From Bacillota bacterium (GTDB lineage Bacteria; Bacillota; Clostridia; Acetivibrionales; DSM-1351): DNA of 64,000 nt. Location: NCBI GenBank assembly GCA_023443515.1, contig JAEZUC010000087.1:1-64000 (forward strand), written 5' to 3'. The translations under genes and the position numbers were made by a program. Positions 1-7,824 of the stretch are shown here, piece by piece. The notes under the pieces are model-generated. The model had not been told where the DNA came from. It searched no databases and was given only the letters and a program-made list of their open reading frames with translations. Position 1 is the stretch's first letter. Every line of letters begins with the position of its first letter.

Positions 1-181
1 ACAAAATAAACAAGTCAATTTCATATAATCTTTCAAGGATATTGTCAATGGGGATGTCCTTTTTGTAAGGAGGCAAAAAATAAAACAGTTTATATTTCTC
101 AGGCAGTGAGCGCAAGTCATCAATTATATATTTTATATATGTTTGGTCGTGACTGCTGCATGAGAAAAATATCTTTACCAT
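1..181 (-). CDS. TIR-like domain protein, N-terminal part only (runs off the window)
   Basis: Reading the minus strand from ATG at 181 gives 60 open codons to the window edge with no stop. GAGGGG lies six bases upstream of this ATG; the ATG at 187 directly abuts that SD and is less likely. The protein begins MVKIFFSCSSHDQTYIKYII and later has IDNILERLYEIDLFIL. A beta strand plus Ser-Ser-x-Asp, an amphipathic helix, and a helix leading into a hydrophobic strand is the opening pattern of TIR/SEFIR-type domains (compare the usual F-I-S-H-S-S-x-D start). In bacteria such domains are often NAD-cleaving or signalling modules, frequently in defence systems. The C-terminal part and the neighbours lie outside the window, so neither the effector domain nor any partner can be named. 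Confidence 0.6.
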   Translation of the reverse strand, partial: MVKIFFSCSSHDQTYIKYIIDDLRSLPEKYKLFYFLPPYKKDIPIDNILERLYEIDLFIL

Positions 182-205
182 TTTCATCCCCTCAATATTT
201 GCAAG

Positions 206-211
206 ATTATA
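206..211 (-). promoter_or_regulatory. -10-like element for the TIR-like gene
   Basis: TATAAT on the minus strand ends 24 bases before the ATG at 181. No good -35 lies 17 bases upstream; a TTGACA is present but about 30 bases away. This is a weak promoter candidate in the short gap after the GH5 terminator. Confidence 0.3.
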
Positions 212-245
212 GTACATTGTATGCCTGTACTAGTGAAAACATGTC

Positions 246-277
246 AAAAGGGAAGCCCTTTTTGCGACTTCCCTTTT
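246..277 (-). terminator. Rho-independent terminator after the GH5 gene
   Basis: A perfect 10-bp stem (AAAAGGGAAG paired with CTTCCCTTTT) with a 12-base loop; the 3' arm ends in TTTT on the minus strand. It lies 34 bases past the GH5 stop codon and separates that gene from the TIR-like gene. Confidence 0.75.
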
Positions 278-310
278 ACTTAAAGTTTTATTAATTATTT
301 CGGAGATTTT

Positions 311-1927
311 TTACCCCAAAGGCAATTGAGTTACCTGGCCCAACAGATACCTTTTCAAAATCTGCATATCTAAAGCATCTATGGAGCTGTCCCTGTTAAG
401 GTCGGCTGCCTGAGTGTCAATATTCTGATTTATACCCAATATATATGACTTCAATGCAATTACATCAAGTGCATCAATTTGACCGTCTTTATTAACATCT
501 CCATATTTTATGGTTGGCTGATCCGGACTGCCCAGCAATACGCCATTTTTACCGAGAGGAATTTTGTGATCCAGGCCGATAAACTTTCCTTCGCTGTTTT
601 TCCATAGTACAGGGTACAAGTAATTATCGTACTTATTGTCATTCCACTTCAGGTCTCTTCCACCGGGGAAAGCAGTTCCTTCACCACGGGTGAATAATCC
701 GCCTGTATCCGCTGAGTCAATATTTATACACCAGAAAGTGTGATGGAGCTGGTATTTGTTTTCTAAAATATAATCTCTCATACTTCTGAGATATTTCTTA
801 TTGGCCTCCAGAAGTTTGTCTTCACCTTCCGTAAGTCCGCCCCATTCACCTATAAGCAGAGGGGCTGTTCCGTTCTCCATAATATAAGCCCAGTTATCCC
901 TCCAACACTGTTCATACAGTATTTTCTTTGCTGTGGCGTCATCACAGGTTGGGAAATCACCTTTAAACCACTCCTGCTCGAAAACCATAGGGCCGTAATC
1001 GTGAGGTGAGTAAACAAGTTGCTTCTGATAAGCACCCAGATTAATAGGATGATCCTTTACACCCCTCAGGTTGCCACCCCACCAGTTACCGTAGTAATCA
1101 TTGGTGCCGGTCCAGGGACTTGTATCAAAGGATTCATCATTCCATAAACCATCTTTAGGGTACATTTCCACGCCTTCAACAAAAATAAGAGCATTAGGAT
1201 GAACCTTCATTATAGCAAGGGCCGTTTCTTGTGCTACTCTTTTCCAGTTGTTTGCATGTGTGGAGTCATCCCAAATAGCACTTTGGGACTTCATCTTCAA
1301 AGTACCTGTATTTGTGTGAGGCTCATTTTTCAAATCAAAACCAATAATAGTATCATCATTTTTATAGTGATCGGCAACCCAAACCCAAGCTGCCTTGAAG
1401 ACTTCCTCTGTTATGGTGCCGTTATACCATAACGGATAGGTATGTCCCATATTGTCAGTTTCGGCACTATGAACGTCAAGGATAACCTTGATACCCACTC
1501 TCTTGAAGTTTTCCAACATAAAATTAAATAATTCAAAGCTGTTCAAGCCTTCCAAATCGGCATTATTGTAGCTTGTATCCGTAGAAGCAGGGTATTCGCC
1601 TTTACTCCATGCGTACAGCAGGTCTGTTGCAATCGGCATTCTGACAACGTTAATTCCTTTGTCTGCAACAATTTCAATGTCAGCAACAATATTACTGTGA
1701 TATGAATCCAAAAGCATTCTTTCACGGCAATTGAAACCAAACCAGTTGGCACCTGTAATCCATACCTTGTTACCATATTTGTCTACAATATTTGTACCTT
1801 CAACGTGAAGCCAATCATCACCGGGCTCTGCTACACCGGGTTCCGCTGCTGAAACCTTTGTAACTGACGGGATTAATAATGTCAAAAGCATTATTAACAC
1901 AAGAAATACACTAATTGATTTTTTCAT
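311..1927 (-). CDS. Secreted GH5 endoglucanase-type enzyme with C-terminal type I dockerin (cellulosomal)
   Basis: The start is ATG at 1927, seven bases after GGGAGG; an upstream in-frame TTG (1942) overlaps that SD. Residues 1-27 form a signal peptide (MKKSISVFLVLIMLL, cut near VSA/A). The catalytic domain spans about 35-440: acid/base Glu202 in DLKNEP and nucleophile Glu361 in LIGEWGG, as expected for GH5 retaining beta-glycanases; the N-terminal fold resembles E1-like cellulases (GH5_1). Residues about 475-530 are a dockerin with two calcium loops, DVNKDGQIDALD and DLNRDSSIDALD. Ala-Leu at the cohesin-contact positions is the R. cellulolyticum-type signature rather than the Ser-Thr of C. 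thermocellum. The protein should be secreted and docked on a scaffoldin. Substrate beyond beta-1,4-glucan cannot be fixed by eye. It is monocistronic and ends at a strong terminator. Confidence 0.93.
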   Translation of the reverse strand: MKKSISVFLVLIMLLTLLIPSVTKVSAAEPGVAEPGDDWLHVEGTNIVDKYGNKVWITGANWFGFNCRERMLLDSYHSNIVADIEIVADKGINVVRMPIATDLLYAWSKGEYPASTDTSYNNADLEGLNSFELFNFMLENFKRVGIKVILDVHSAETDNMGHTYPLWYNGTITEEVFKAAWVWVADHYKNDDTIIGFDLKNEPHTNTGTLKMKSQSAIWDDSTHANNWKRVAQETALAIMKVHPNALIFVEGVEMYPKDGLWNDESFDTSPWTGTNDYYGNWWGGNLRGVKDHPINLGAYQKQLVYSPHDYGPMVFEQEWFKGDFPTCDDATAKKILYEQCWRDNWAYIMENGTAPLLIGEWGGLTEGEDKLLEANKKYLRSMRDYILENKYQLHHTFWCINIDSADTGGLFTRGEGTAFPGGRDLKWNDNKYDNYLYPVLWKNSEGKFIGLDHKIPLGKNGVLLGSPDQPTIKYGDVNKDGQIDALDVIALKSYILGINQNIDTQAADLNRDSSIDALDMQILKRYLLGQVTQLPLG

Positions 1928-1942
1928 ACTCTTTCCTCCCAA

Positions 1943-2282
1943 TTAAAATAAAATACTATACATTTCTCTTTTGGGGATTAATATTAAGGGGATGAAATTT
2001 GTGAATTGGAATATATAAAATGAGAAAAGTACTTACAAAATCTTTAATTTTACTTTAAATCCACCTATCACCTCCATGGACAAAAATTAAAGTCATACAA
2101 ATAATACCATATAATCAACATATATACAACAAAATGTAGAGTAGGGGATTTATTTATCTTTTTCTGTCGTATATTGCTAAATTCTATGTAATATGATTAC
2201 AATACTAGATAATTTATGATAAAATAAAAAGAAATGTATTAGTTTAATAAAATTCCAAAAAACACCCTATAGGAGTATAAGG
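1943..2282. other. Divergent intergenic region between GH5 and the stalk/TPR operon
   Basis: 340 bases, very AT-rich, no credible gene. On the minus strand TATAGT at 1960-1955 is a possible -10 for the GH5 gene, with no clear -35. An orphan SD-like GGAGGTGAT lies on the minus strand near 2067-2076 with no start codon at the right distance. The rightward promoter is listed separately. Confidence 0.4.
2174..2203 (+). promoter_or_regulatory. Candidate sigma-A promoter for the stalk/TPR operon
   Basis: TTGCTA (2174-2179), 18-base spacer, TACAAT (2198-2203). This places a start site near 2210, about 70 bases before the first ATG at 2283. Confidence 0.45.
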
Positions 2283-3356
2283 ATGGAGGATAATTATTTT
2301 AATCTGAAAAACATACTGGGTATTTTATTTAAAATAACAAAAAAAAATGCCAATATACTAGCAGATAGATATTTACTTAAAGAAGTCTCCATAATATCTA
2401 AATGGAAAAATAACAAAGCAGATATTAAATCAGAAGATATATCCAGAATTGTAGAGTTTGCAGTAAAAGAATCAAGTGAAGTACAGCGTAAAATGATCAG
2501 AAAAGAAATAATAACGATAATTGACTGTTCTTCCATTACAGAAGAAATAAAAGAAATGATTATCGGAATAAAAGATTTTGGTGAATTTGTCGAGGAATCT
2601 TTAAACGTATGCACTTCCTGGTCATATGATGTACCTGATGTAAACCCAAACAATGTGTTTAGCAATAAGCTAGGCACAACAAAGGAATACAGTTTGGACC
2701 TGGAAAAAGGGATAGAGGGGGGCTACAAGGGAATAGTAAAGTTTGATCTGCAATTACATAAAAACAAAAATACAGTACTAAAGAACAGTAAAATCAATCT
2801 GGTACCCAGTAGCAAACTGGGAAATGCAAAAAAATTCGTTGAAGCAAGAAGTGTTTTAACTGTAATAGTTGTTGTGGCTGTTATAAGCTATATATTTGTT
2901 CAGGCAGGCAGCAACAATAAAAAAGTAGCATCCGACATAAATCAGACTCAACCCTCTCAATCGTCGTATCAGCTAAAAGACCCTGGAAAAACAGGGCGTG
3001 AGGATGCTTCAGATAAAGTGGAAAAAGAAGTGACTGCACAGAAATCGGAAGAAAAAAATTCAAACGAAAACCGTGAACCTGATAATAAGGAGCAGAAAAA
3101 AAGACCTGCTTATGTGGATAAATCAAGCAATAAAACTATAAACAGACCTAAAACAAATAACAAAATAAACACTCAAAACAATCAACAAAATAACGACATA
3201 AACATAAACATATCCGGAAGTTCTGATTTAAACATTGGAGTAGGCAACAACATCATAATCAGTAACAACAGCAGTAAGGAGGCTTCAAGTACTTCTGACA
3301 CAAAAGAGGGAACGGTGGCTTCGTCAACTGAAGCCGCGGATACAAGCGGAAAATAA
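2283..3356 (+). CDS. One-TM protein with HTH-like cytoplasmic head and Asn-rich extracellular tail; function unknown
   Basis: 357 aa; AGGAG sits eight bases before the ATG. Residues about 12-58 (ITKKNANILADRYLLKEVS, then IISKWKNNKADIKSEDISRI) look like an XRE-type helix-turn-helix, with Lys/Trp residues where recognition-helix contacts would fall. A single TM segment spans about 190-208 (VLTVIVVVAVISYIFV); there is no signal peptide, so the N-terminus should be cytoplasmic, a RodZ/ToxR-like topology. The tail (210-357) is low complexity, rich in Lys, Glu, Asn and Ser, and contains a beta-prone motif at about 305-329 (ININISG, then LNIGVGNNIIIS) that recurs in the next two proteins. It is the first gene of a three-gene operon. 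I do not recognise a family. A link between DNA and a surface assembly is inference only. Confidence 0.7.
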   Translation: MEDNYFNLKNILGILFKITKKNANILADRYLLKEVSIISKWKNNKADIKSEDISRIVEFAVKESSEVQRKMIRKEIITIIDCSSITEEIKEMIIGIKDFGEFVEESLNVCTSWSYDVPDVNPNNVFSNKLGTTKEYSLDLEKGIEGGYKGIVKFDLQLHKNKNTVLKNSKINLVPSSKLGNAKKFVEARSVLTVIVVVAVISYIFVQAGSNNKKVASDINQTQPSQSSYQLKDPGKTGREDASDKVEKEVTAQKSEEKNSNENREPDNKEQKKRPAYVDKSSNKTINRPKTNNKINTQNNQQNNDININISGSSDLNIGVGNNIIISNNSSKEASSTSDTKEGTVASSTEAADTSGK

Positions 3357-3373
3357 AAAGCCGGAGGATGTTT

Positions 3374-6187
3374 ATGAAAAGGATTATAGGTATACTAACA
3401 ATAGCGTTAATTATAATAGCGCAGATAACTTCAGTAGGGGCAAATTCGGATAAAATTAAAATCAAAATTGATAATGAACCAATAGAATTTGCCATGCCGC
3501 TTCAACTTATGAAAGATCAGCTGTTTGTACCTTTCAGAGAAACAATGACTTTATTCGGATATGATGTAAGCTGGGATAATAAAACAAAAACAGCCACAGC
3601 AAAGAAGAATCAAAAGTTGCTTTCATCCAAGGTAGGTAGCAGGGAAATAACGGCAGATGGCAAAAAAATTACCTTAGGTGTAGCCTCATATTTGTATGAA
3701 CAAAGGCTGTATGTACCTGTGGAAGTAATCGAAAACGGTTTAAATAAAATTATTAAATGGAATAAAAAAGAAAATACACTATACATATCCGTCTCTAAAA
3801 ATAATATCAATATAGATGTTGAAAATTCCAACGAATGTATAATAGCTGTAGGAAATAATATTCTGGTAAACATAACAAACAAATATGGAGTTAACGAAAT
3901 CAACGATATGATAAATGATGCAGATAAGCTTCTGGAAAACAACAATTTTACCGGGGCTATTGGCATGTACGAAACAATTCTTGAAAATATATCGAGCTCT
4001 CAAAATCCTGAGGAGTATGGAAGAACCAAAGTTAATATGGGCAATGCATACAATAAACTGGCCGTGATTATTGATGAGGAAGACAATGCTGAAAAAGCGG
4101 TGATGGCATACGAAGGGGCTCTTAAAGTCAGTACACCGGAAAAAAACACTGCTGTGTATGCGGCAGCAAGGAATGGTTTGGCATATTCATATGTTATCTT
4201 GGCACAGGTAAGAGATACTGAAAAAAGTATATCAAAAGCTCTGGATTCATATTCCCAGGCCCTGAAAATATACAGTCAGGTTGAATATCCCAGGGAGTAT
4301 GCCCAGATACAAAACAATCTCGGTTCTGCGTATTTAGTCCTGGCAGGTGTTAAAGATCGTCAAAAAAACCTTGAAACAGCGATTGAATATTGCAGTGAGG
4401 CTTTAAAGTTTTTTACACCTGATAAATATACAAAGGAAAATATTAGATTACACAATACTTTGGGATTAATCTACACGGGACTTGGAATGCTGTCAGAACC
4501 GGAAAAAAATATATCAAAGGCCTTTGAGGAATTCGACAAGGTTTTGAAACTGTGCAGTATTGATAAATTTCCCGATGAATATGGGTATGTACAAAATAAT
4601 ATAGGCCAATGCTATGGAAAACTGTCAGATATCAAAGACCGTGAAGAAAACGGACTAAAAGCCATTGAAGCATACAACGAAGCTTTAAAGGTTATTACCC
4701 CGGAAAAGAACTCTGTAAACTATGCCGTGACAAATATGTGTCTTAGTCATGCGTATATCAAGCTTTCAGAGGTAAGAAATTCAGGTGAAAATCTTATCAA
4801 GGCAGTAGCAGCCTGCAATGAGAGCCTGAAGGTTCTCACAATAGGAAGATATCCCTTAAACTATGCGGATGCACAGAACAGGCTTGGAACAGTTTATTTC
4901 AATCTCTCACAACTAAGTTCAAAAAGGGACAATATTACCAAAGCAATGAGTGCATACAAGGAAGCCTTGAAAGTGTATACTTCAAACAAGTATCCCTTTG
5001 ATTACTCATTAAATACTTACTATTTGGGAACATGCTACAAAATCCTTGGTGAAATCGAAGACTCGGAAGCCAATACACAAAAGGCCGTTGAAATGTATAC
5101 CGAAGCATTAAAAATAATCACATTTGAAAAGTATCCCATGTATTATGCTGATATACAGAACAGCTTGGGTAATATATACAGACGTTTATATTCACTAACC
5201 TTTAAGATGGACAATCTGTATAAATCTATAGACGCATACAATGATGCAATAAAGGTATATACATTTGAGGGACAACCAATGAGTTATGCTTTAATACAAA
5301 GCAATCTTGCATATACATACATGAATTTAGGAGATGTACTTGATGATGAGGAGATTATAAACAAATCAATTCAAGCTTCCCAAGAAGCCTTAAAGGTCTA
5401 CACATATGAAAAGTATCCGTTGAAATATGCAAATACTATTATAAATATGGGGTCAGCATATTGGTCAATGTCTGAGATTAAAGACACTGTGGAAAATCTG
5501 GCAAAAGCCTGTGACAATTATGAGGAATCACTGAAAATATTTACTTTAGATAAGTACCCCTTGGACTATGCCTTTTCTCAATACTGTATAGGATATGTAA
5601 GTTCTGCAATTGCAGAGCAAAGTCCTTCTGAGGAAATAATCAACAAGGGCCTTGTGGCATGTAATGAGGCCTTAAAGGTGTATACTTCTGAAGAAAACCC
5701 CGGCGAATATATTGAGGTCAGAGCACATCAGGCGGCGTTATATGTGTTGTTGGGACAATTAAAGGGTTCAGAAGATATATTAAAGATTTCTCAAGAAATT
5801 TACCAGGAATTGAAGAGTTATCTCGCCGACGAAAATGGGATTGTTAGTGACCCGGGGTATAATACAGAACTTGGATATATGTATTATATTTTATCAAAGC
5901 TTAAGGATAGGGAAGTGAATCTTACAAATGCAATAGAAGCCTATCAGATGGCTGAACCCATGGTACCGGAGGAAGATAATCCTGCTATGTACACCAAAAT
6001 CCAAAAACAACTGGGTATTTGCTTTTTAGATATATCAGTCTTTAGGGACAAACAGGAGAATTTGAAAGAGGCACTGAAATATTTCAATGCTGCTAAAAAT
6101 TATATTAAAAATGCTTCTGACTTAGAACAAATAAAAGTTTACATAATACAGATAGAAAAAGAGTTGAATATGTTGAACATAAAGTGA
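3374..6187 (+). CDS. Secreted stalk-domain (copper amine oxidase N-like) protein with about 14 TPR-type repeats
   Basis: The start is ATG at 3374, six bases after GGAGG; the ATG at 3368 directly abuts the SD. Signal peptide at 1-24 (MKRIIGILTIALIIIAQIT). Residues about 28-140 match the 'stalk domain' (Cu_amine_oxidN1-like): a repeated pattern of short strands with LFVPFRET and LYVPVEVI. A beta motif follows at about 143-167 (CIIAVGNNILVNIT), shared with both operon neighbours. From about 175 to the end there are roughly 14 repeats of about 50 residues with consensus EALKVYT.EKYP..YA..q.NLG..Y..L, a TPR-like solenoid. Such proteins are probably extracellular scaffolds for protein binding; no enzymatic motif is visible. 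The next gene has the same architecture, suggesting a tandem duplication with expansion of the repeat array here. Confidence 0.8.
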   Translation: MKRIIGILTIALIIIAQITSVGANSDKIKIKIDNEPIEFAMPLQLMKDQLFVPFRETMTLFGYDVSWDNKTKTATAKKNQKLLSSKVGSREITADGKKITLGVASYLYEQRLYVPVEVIENGLNKIIKWNKKENTLYISVSKNNINIDVENSNECIIAVGNNILVNITNKYGVNEINDMINDADKLLENNNFTGAIGMYETILENISSSQNPEEYGRTKVNMGNAYNKLAVIIDEEDNAEKAVMAYEGALKVSTPEKNTAVYAAARNGLAYSYVILAQVRDTEKSISKALDSYSQALKIYSQVEYPREYAQIQNNLGSAYLVLAGVKDRQKNLETAIEYCSEALKFFTPDKYTKENIRLHNTLGLIYTGLGMLSEPEKNISKAFEEFDKVLKLCSIDKFPDEYGYVQNNIGQCYGKLSDIKDREENGLKAIEAYNEALKVITPEKNSVNYAVTNMCLSHAYIKLSEVRNSGENLIKAVAACNESLKVLTIGRYPLNYADAQNRLGTVYFNLSQLSSKRDNITKAMSAYKEALKVYTSNKYPFDYSLNTYYLGTCYKILGEIEDSEANTQKAVEMYTEALKIITFEKYPMYYADIQNSLGNIYRRLYSLTFKMDNLYKSIDAYNDAIKVYTFEGQPMSYALIQSNLAYTYMNLGDVLDDEEIINKSIQASQEALKVYTYEKYPLKYANTIINMGSAYWSMSEIKDTVENLAKACDNYEESLKIFTLDKYPLDYAFSQYCIGYVSSAIAEQSPSEEIINKGLVACNEALKVYTSEENPGEYIEVRAHQAALYVLLGQLKGSEDILKISQEIYQELKSYLADENGIVSDPGYNTELGYMYYILSKLKDREVNLTNAIEAYQMAEPMVPEEDNPAMYTKIQKQLGICFLDISVFRDKQENLKEALKYFNAAKNYIKNASDLEQIKVYIIQIEKELNMLNIK

Positions 6188-6214
6188 TGAAAAATGAAAA
6201 GGGGGAGTGTTACT

Positions 6215-7594
6215 GTGAAAGGAAGGCTTTTGATAATAATTACCATATTTCTTATTGTAACGGGAACATTTGTTGTCAGAGCATATGCCGAAAACACAAA
6301 AACAGTACAAACTCCCTCTTTTGACTTTGAAGCAAAGCCGGTAATAATAAAAAAAGAACCCTTTATTCCGATAAAGCCCGTACTTGAAGCCCTGGGTTGG
6401 AAGATAACCTGGGATTCAAAGAACAAAACAGTGCAAGCATATAAAAACGGGAATGCACTTGTAATAAAAATAGGGAGTAATATTGCCACACTTAACGGAA
6501 CTGTTGTTTTACAAAACAATCCTCCTACCGTTATTAAAGGAATATCATATGTAAGCACTAAATTTGTAGCTCAGCAATTCGGAGCAAAAATCAGGTGGGA
6601 TAGAAAGGAAAATCTGATAATCCTTTCGAACAGAGATACCGGGAACATAAAAATCAGCGGTCAGGGCAATATTATAATTGCCGGGGATGGAATGATAGTC
6701 AACATATTTGAACCCTATGGAATAGACGTATTATACGACCAAATAGATGATGCAGACATGCTTTTATGCGCAAAAAAGCCCCAAGAGGCTATTACAAAAT
6801 ACAAAAATATCTTAGAAAACATATCCGAGAAAGAGAATCCCGATATATACTGTCAGATTATGAATAATATGGGCAATGCTTACAATATTCTTGCCGGGTT
6901 CAGAGATGCGCAAGATAACAGTCGCTATGCTATATCGGCCTATACCAATGCAATTAGAATATATTCATCTGATAAACGGAGCAAAAACTATTTTATTACC
7001 TTGAACAATCTTGCTAATGCGTATTTGAATTCATGGGAAGCAACGGGAGATAAAGCTGATTTGGTCACTGCTTCAGACGTCTACGCTGAAATACAAAAGT
7101 CCGGGTGTTTGGACGCTACCTATATAGAGAGTGCCTTGATCGATTATAATACCGGTATGGTTTATTACTGGATGGGAAAAAAACAATTAGCTGTTGAAAG
7201 TCTTTTAAAAGCACAGAATAAATACCTGCTACTCCTTAAAAAGGTGAACAGCCGGGAGGATGAGCAAATGTGGGCATTATTGCATTATAATCTGGGCAAT
7301 GTCTACAAATCCTTATCATTTATTAAAGACAATGAAAATAATGCAGTAAATGCTGAAATCGCCTATGAAAAAGCACTTACCGTAATAAACGTAGAGAGCT
7401 TTCCGCTGGATTATGCTCAAATACACAAATATCTGGGGGATATTTACAAGGCGTTGTCAAGGGTGGACAACAAACGTAAGTATGTCCTGCGGGCAATTGA
7501 GGAATACACGGAAAGTCTTAAAATTTACACGCCTGATGAATACCCGGTTAGTAATATGAGGGTAAACCGTGAGCTGGAAAACATCTTTCATTAA
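6215..7594 (+). CDS. Secreted stalk-domain protein with about 6 TPR-type repeats, paralogue of the preceding gene
   Basis: The likely start is GTG at 6215, seven bases after GGGGGAG; an upstream in-frame ATG at 6194 has no SD. The chosen start yields a clean signal peptide (KGRLLIIITIFLIVTGTFVV, cut near AYA/E). A stalk domain occupies about 30-138 (FIPIKPVLEALGWKITWDSK is typical). The shared beta motif follows at about 142-165 (NIKISG, IIIAGDGMIVNIF), then about six TPR-like repeats including ENPDIYCQIMNNMGNAYNIL. Order and content copy the preceding gene with a shorter repeat array. It is the last gene of the operon. The role is unknown; a surface scaffold is likely. Confidence 0.8.
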   Translation: MKGRLLIIITIFLIVTGTFVVRAYAENTKTVQTPSFDFEAKPVIIKKEPFIPIKPVLEALGWKITWDSKNKTVQAYKNGNALVIKIGSNIATLNGTVVLQNNPPTVIKGISYVSTKFVAQQFGAKIRWDRKENLIILSNRDTGNIKISGQGNIIIAGDGMIVNIFEPYGIDVLYDQIDDADMLLCAKKPQEAITKYKNILENISEKENPDIYCQIMNNMGNAYNILAGFRDAQDNSRYAISAYTNAIRIYSSDKRSKNYFITLNNLANAYLNSWEATGDKADLVTASDVYAEIQKSGCLDATYIESALIDYNTGMVYYWMGKKQLAVESLLKAQNKYLLLLKKVNSREDEQMWALLHYNLGNVYKSLSFIKDNENNAVNAEIAYEKALTVINVESFPLDYAQIHKYLGDIYKALSRVDNKRKYVLRAIEEYTESLKIYTPDEYPVSNMRVNRELENIFH

Positions 7595-7650
7595 TCTTTC
7601 ATAAAAATTTCAAAAAATATTCATTTTAAATTCCATAATAAACTAACCCC

Positions 7651-7674
7651 CTGCTTATATAATTATATAAGCAG
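7651..7674. promoter_or_regulatory. Perfect 24-bp palindrome, operator candidate
   Basis: CTGCTTATATAA is followed directly by its exact reverse complement, with no loop and no U-run. A dimeric regulator site upstream of the biosynthetic operon is more likely than a terminator. The half-site core TTATATAAG recurs at 7785-7793. Confidence 0.5.
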
Positions 7675-7772
7675 TATTAGTGTTCCACCAAAACAAATTT
7701 ATCTCCTTATAATTACGTTACACTTATATATATACCCTACGGTCGGAACATAAATAATAAATGTATGAAGGG

Positions 7773-7795
7773 CACTTATAACGGTTATATAAGTG
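7773..7795. promoter_or_regulatory. Inverted repeat CACTTATA-N7-TATAAGTG just upstream of the exporter gene
   Basis: An 8-bp perfect stem with a 7-base loop, 30 bases before the exporter ATG. It shares the CTTATA/TATAAG core with the 24-bp palindrome, so it may be a second copy of the same operator or an RNA hairpin in the leader. Confidence 0.4.
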
Positions 7796-7824
7796 TGTTA
7801 TTTCATCAGGGGGTGTAGGAGTTA

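Larger units (their letters stand above)
7595..7824. other. Leader region of the NRPS/PKS operon
   Basis: No gene is visible in these 230 bases. The region holds a perfect palindrome and a hairpin (listed separately), and the sequence TTATATAAG or its complement recurs in both. A TATAAT at 7708-7713 lacks a convincing -35. Transcription of the 34-kb operon must start here or read through from upstream, since no classic terminator follows 7594. Confidence 0.45.

Noticed and set aside
106..294. Plus-strand 62-codon ORF at the left edge
   Set aside because: It has no SD, runs through the GH5 terminator and opposes the better-supported TIR-like frame on the minus strand.
2067..2076. Minus-strand GGAGGTGAT as the ribosome site of a leader peptide for the GH5 gene
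   Set aside because: No ATG, GTG or TTG lies at a suitable distance with a meaningful open frame.
3890..6180. CRISPR-like or tandem DNA repeat
   Set aside because: The periodicity is at the protein level (about 150 nt) with diverged DNA, and reflects TPR-type coding repeats.
7651..7674. Terminator after the stalk/TPR operon
   Set aside because: The palindrome has no loop, is AT-rich in the centre, and is not followed by a T-run; an operator fits better.
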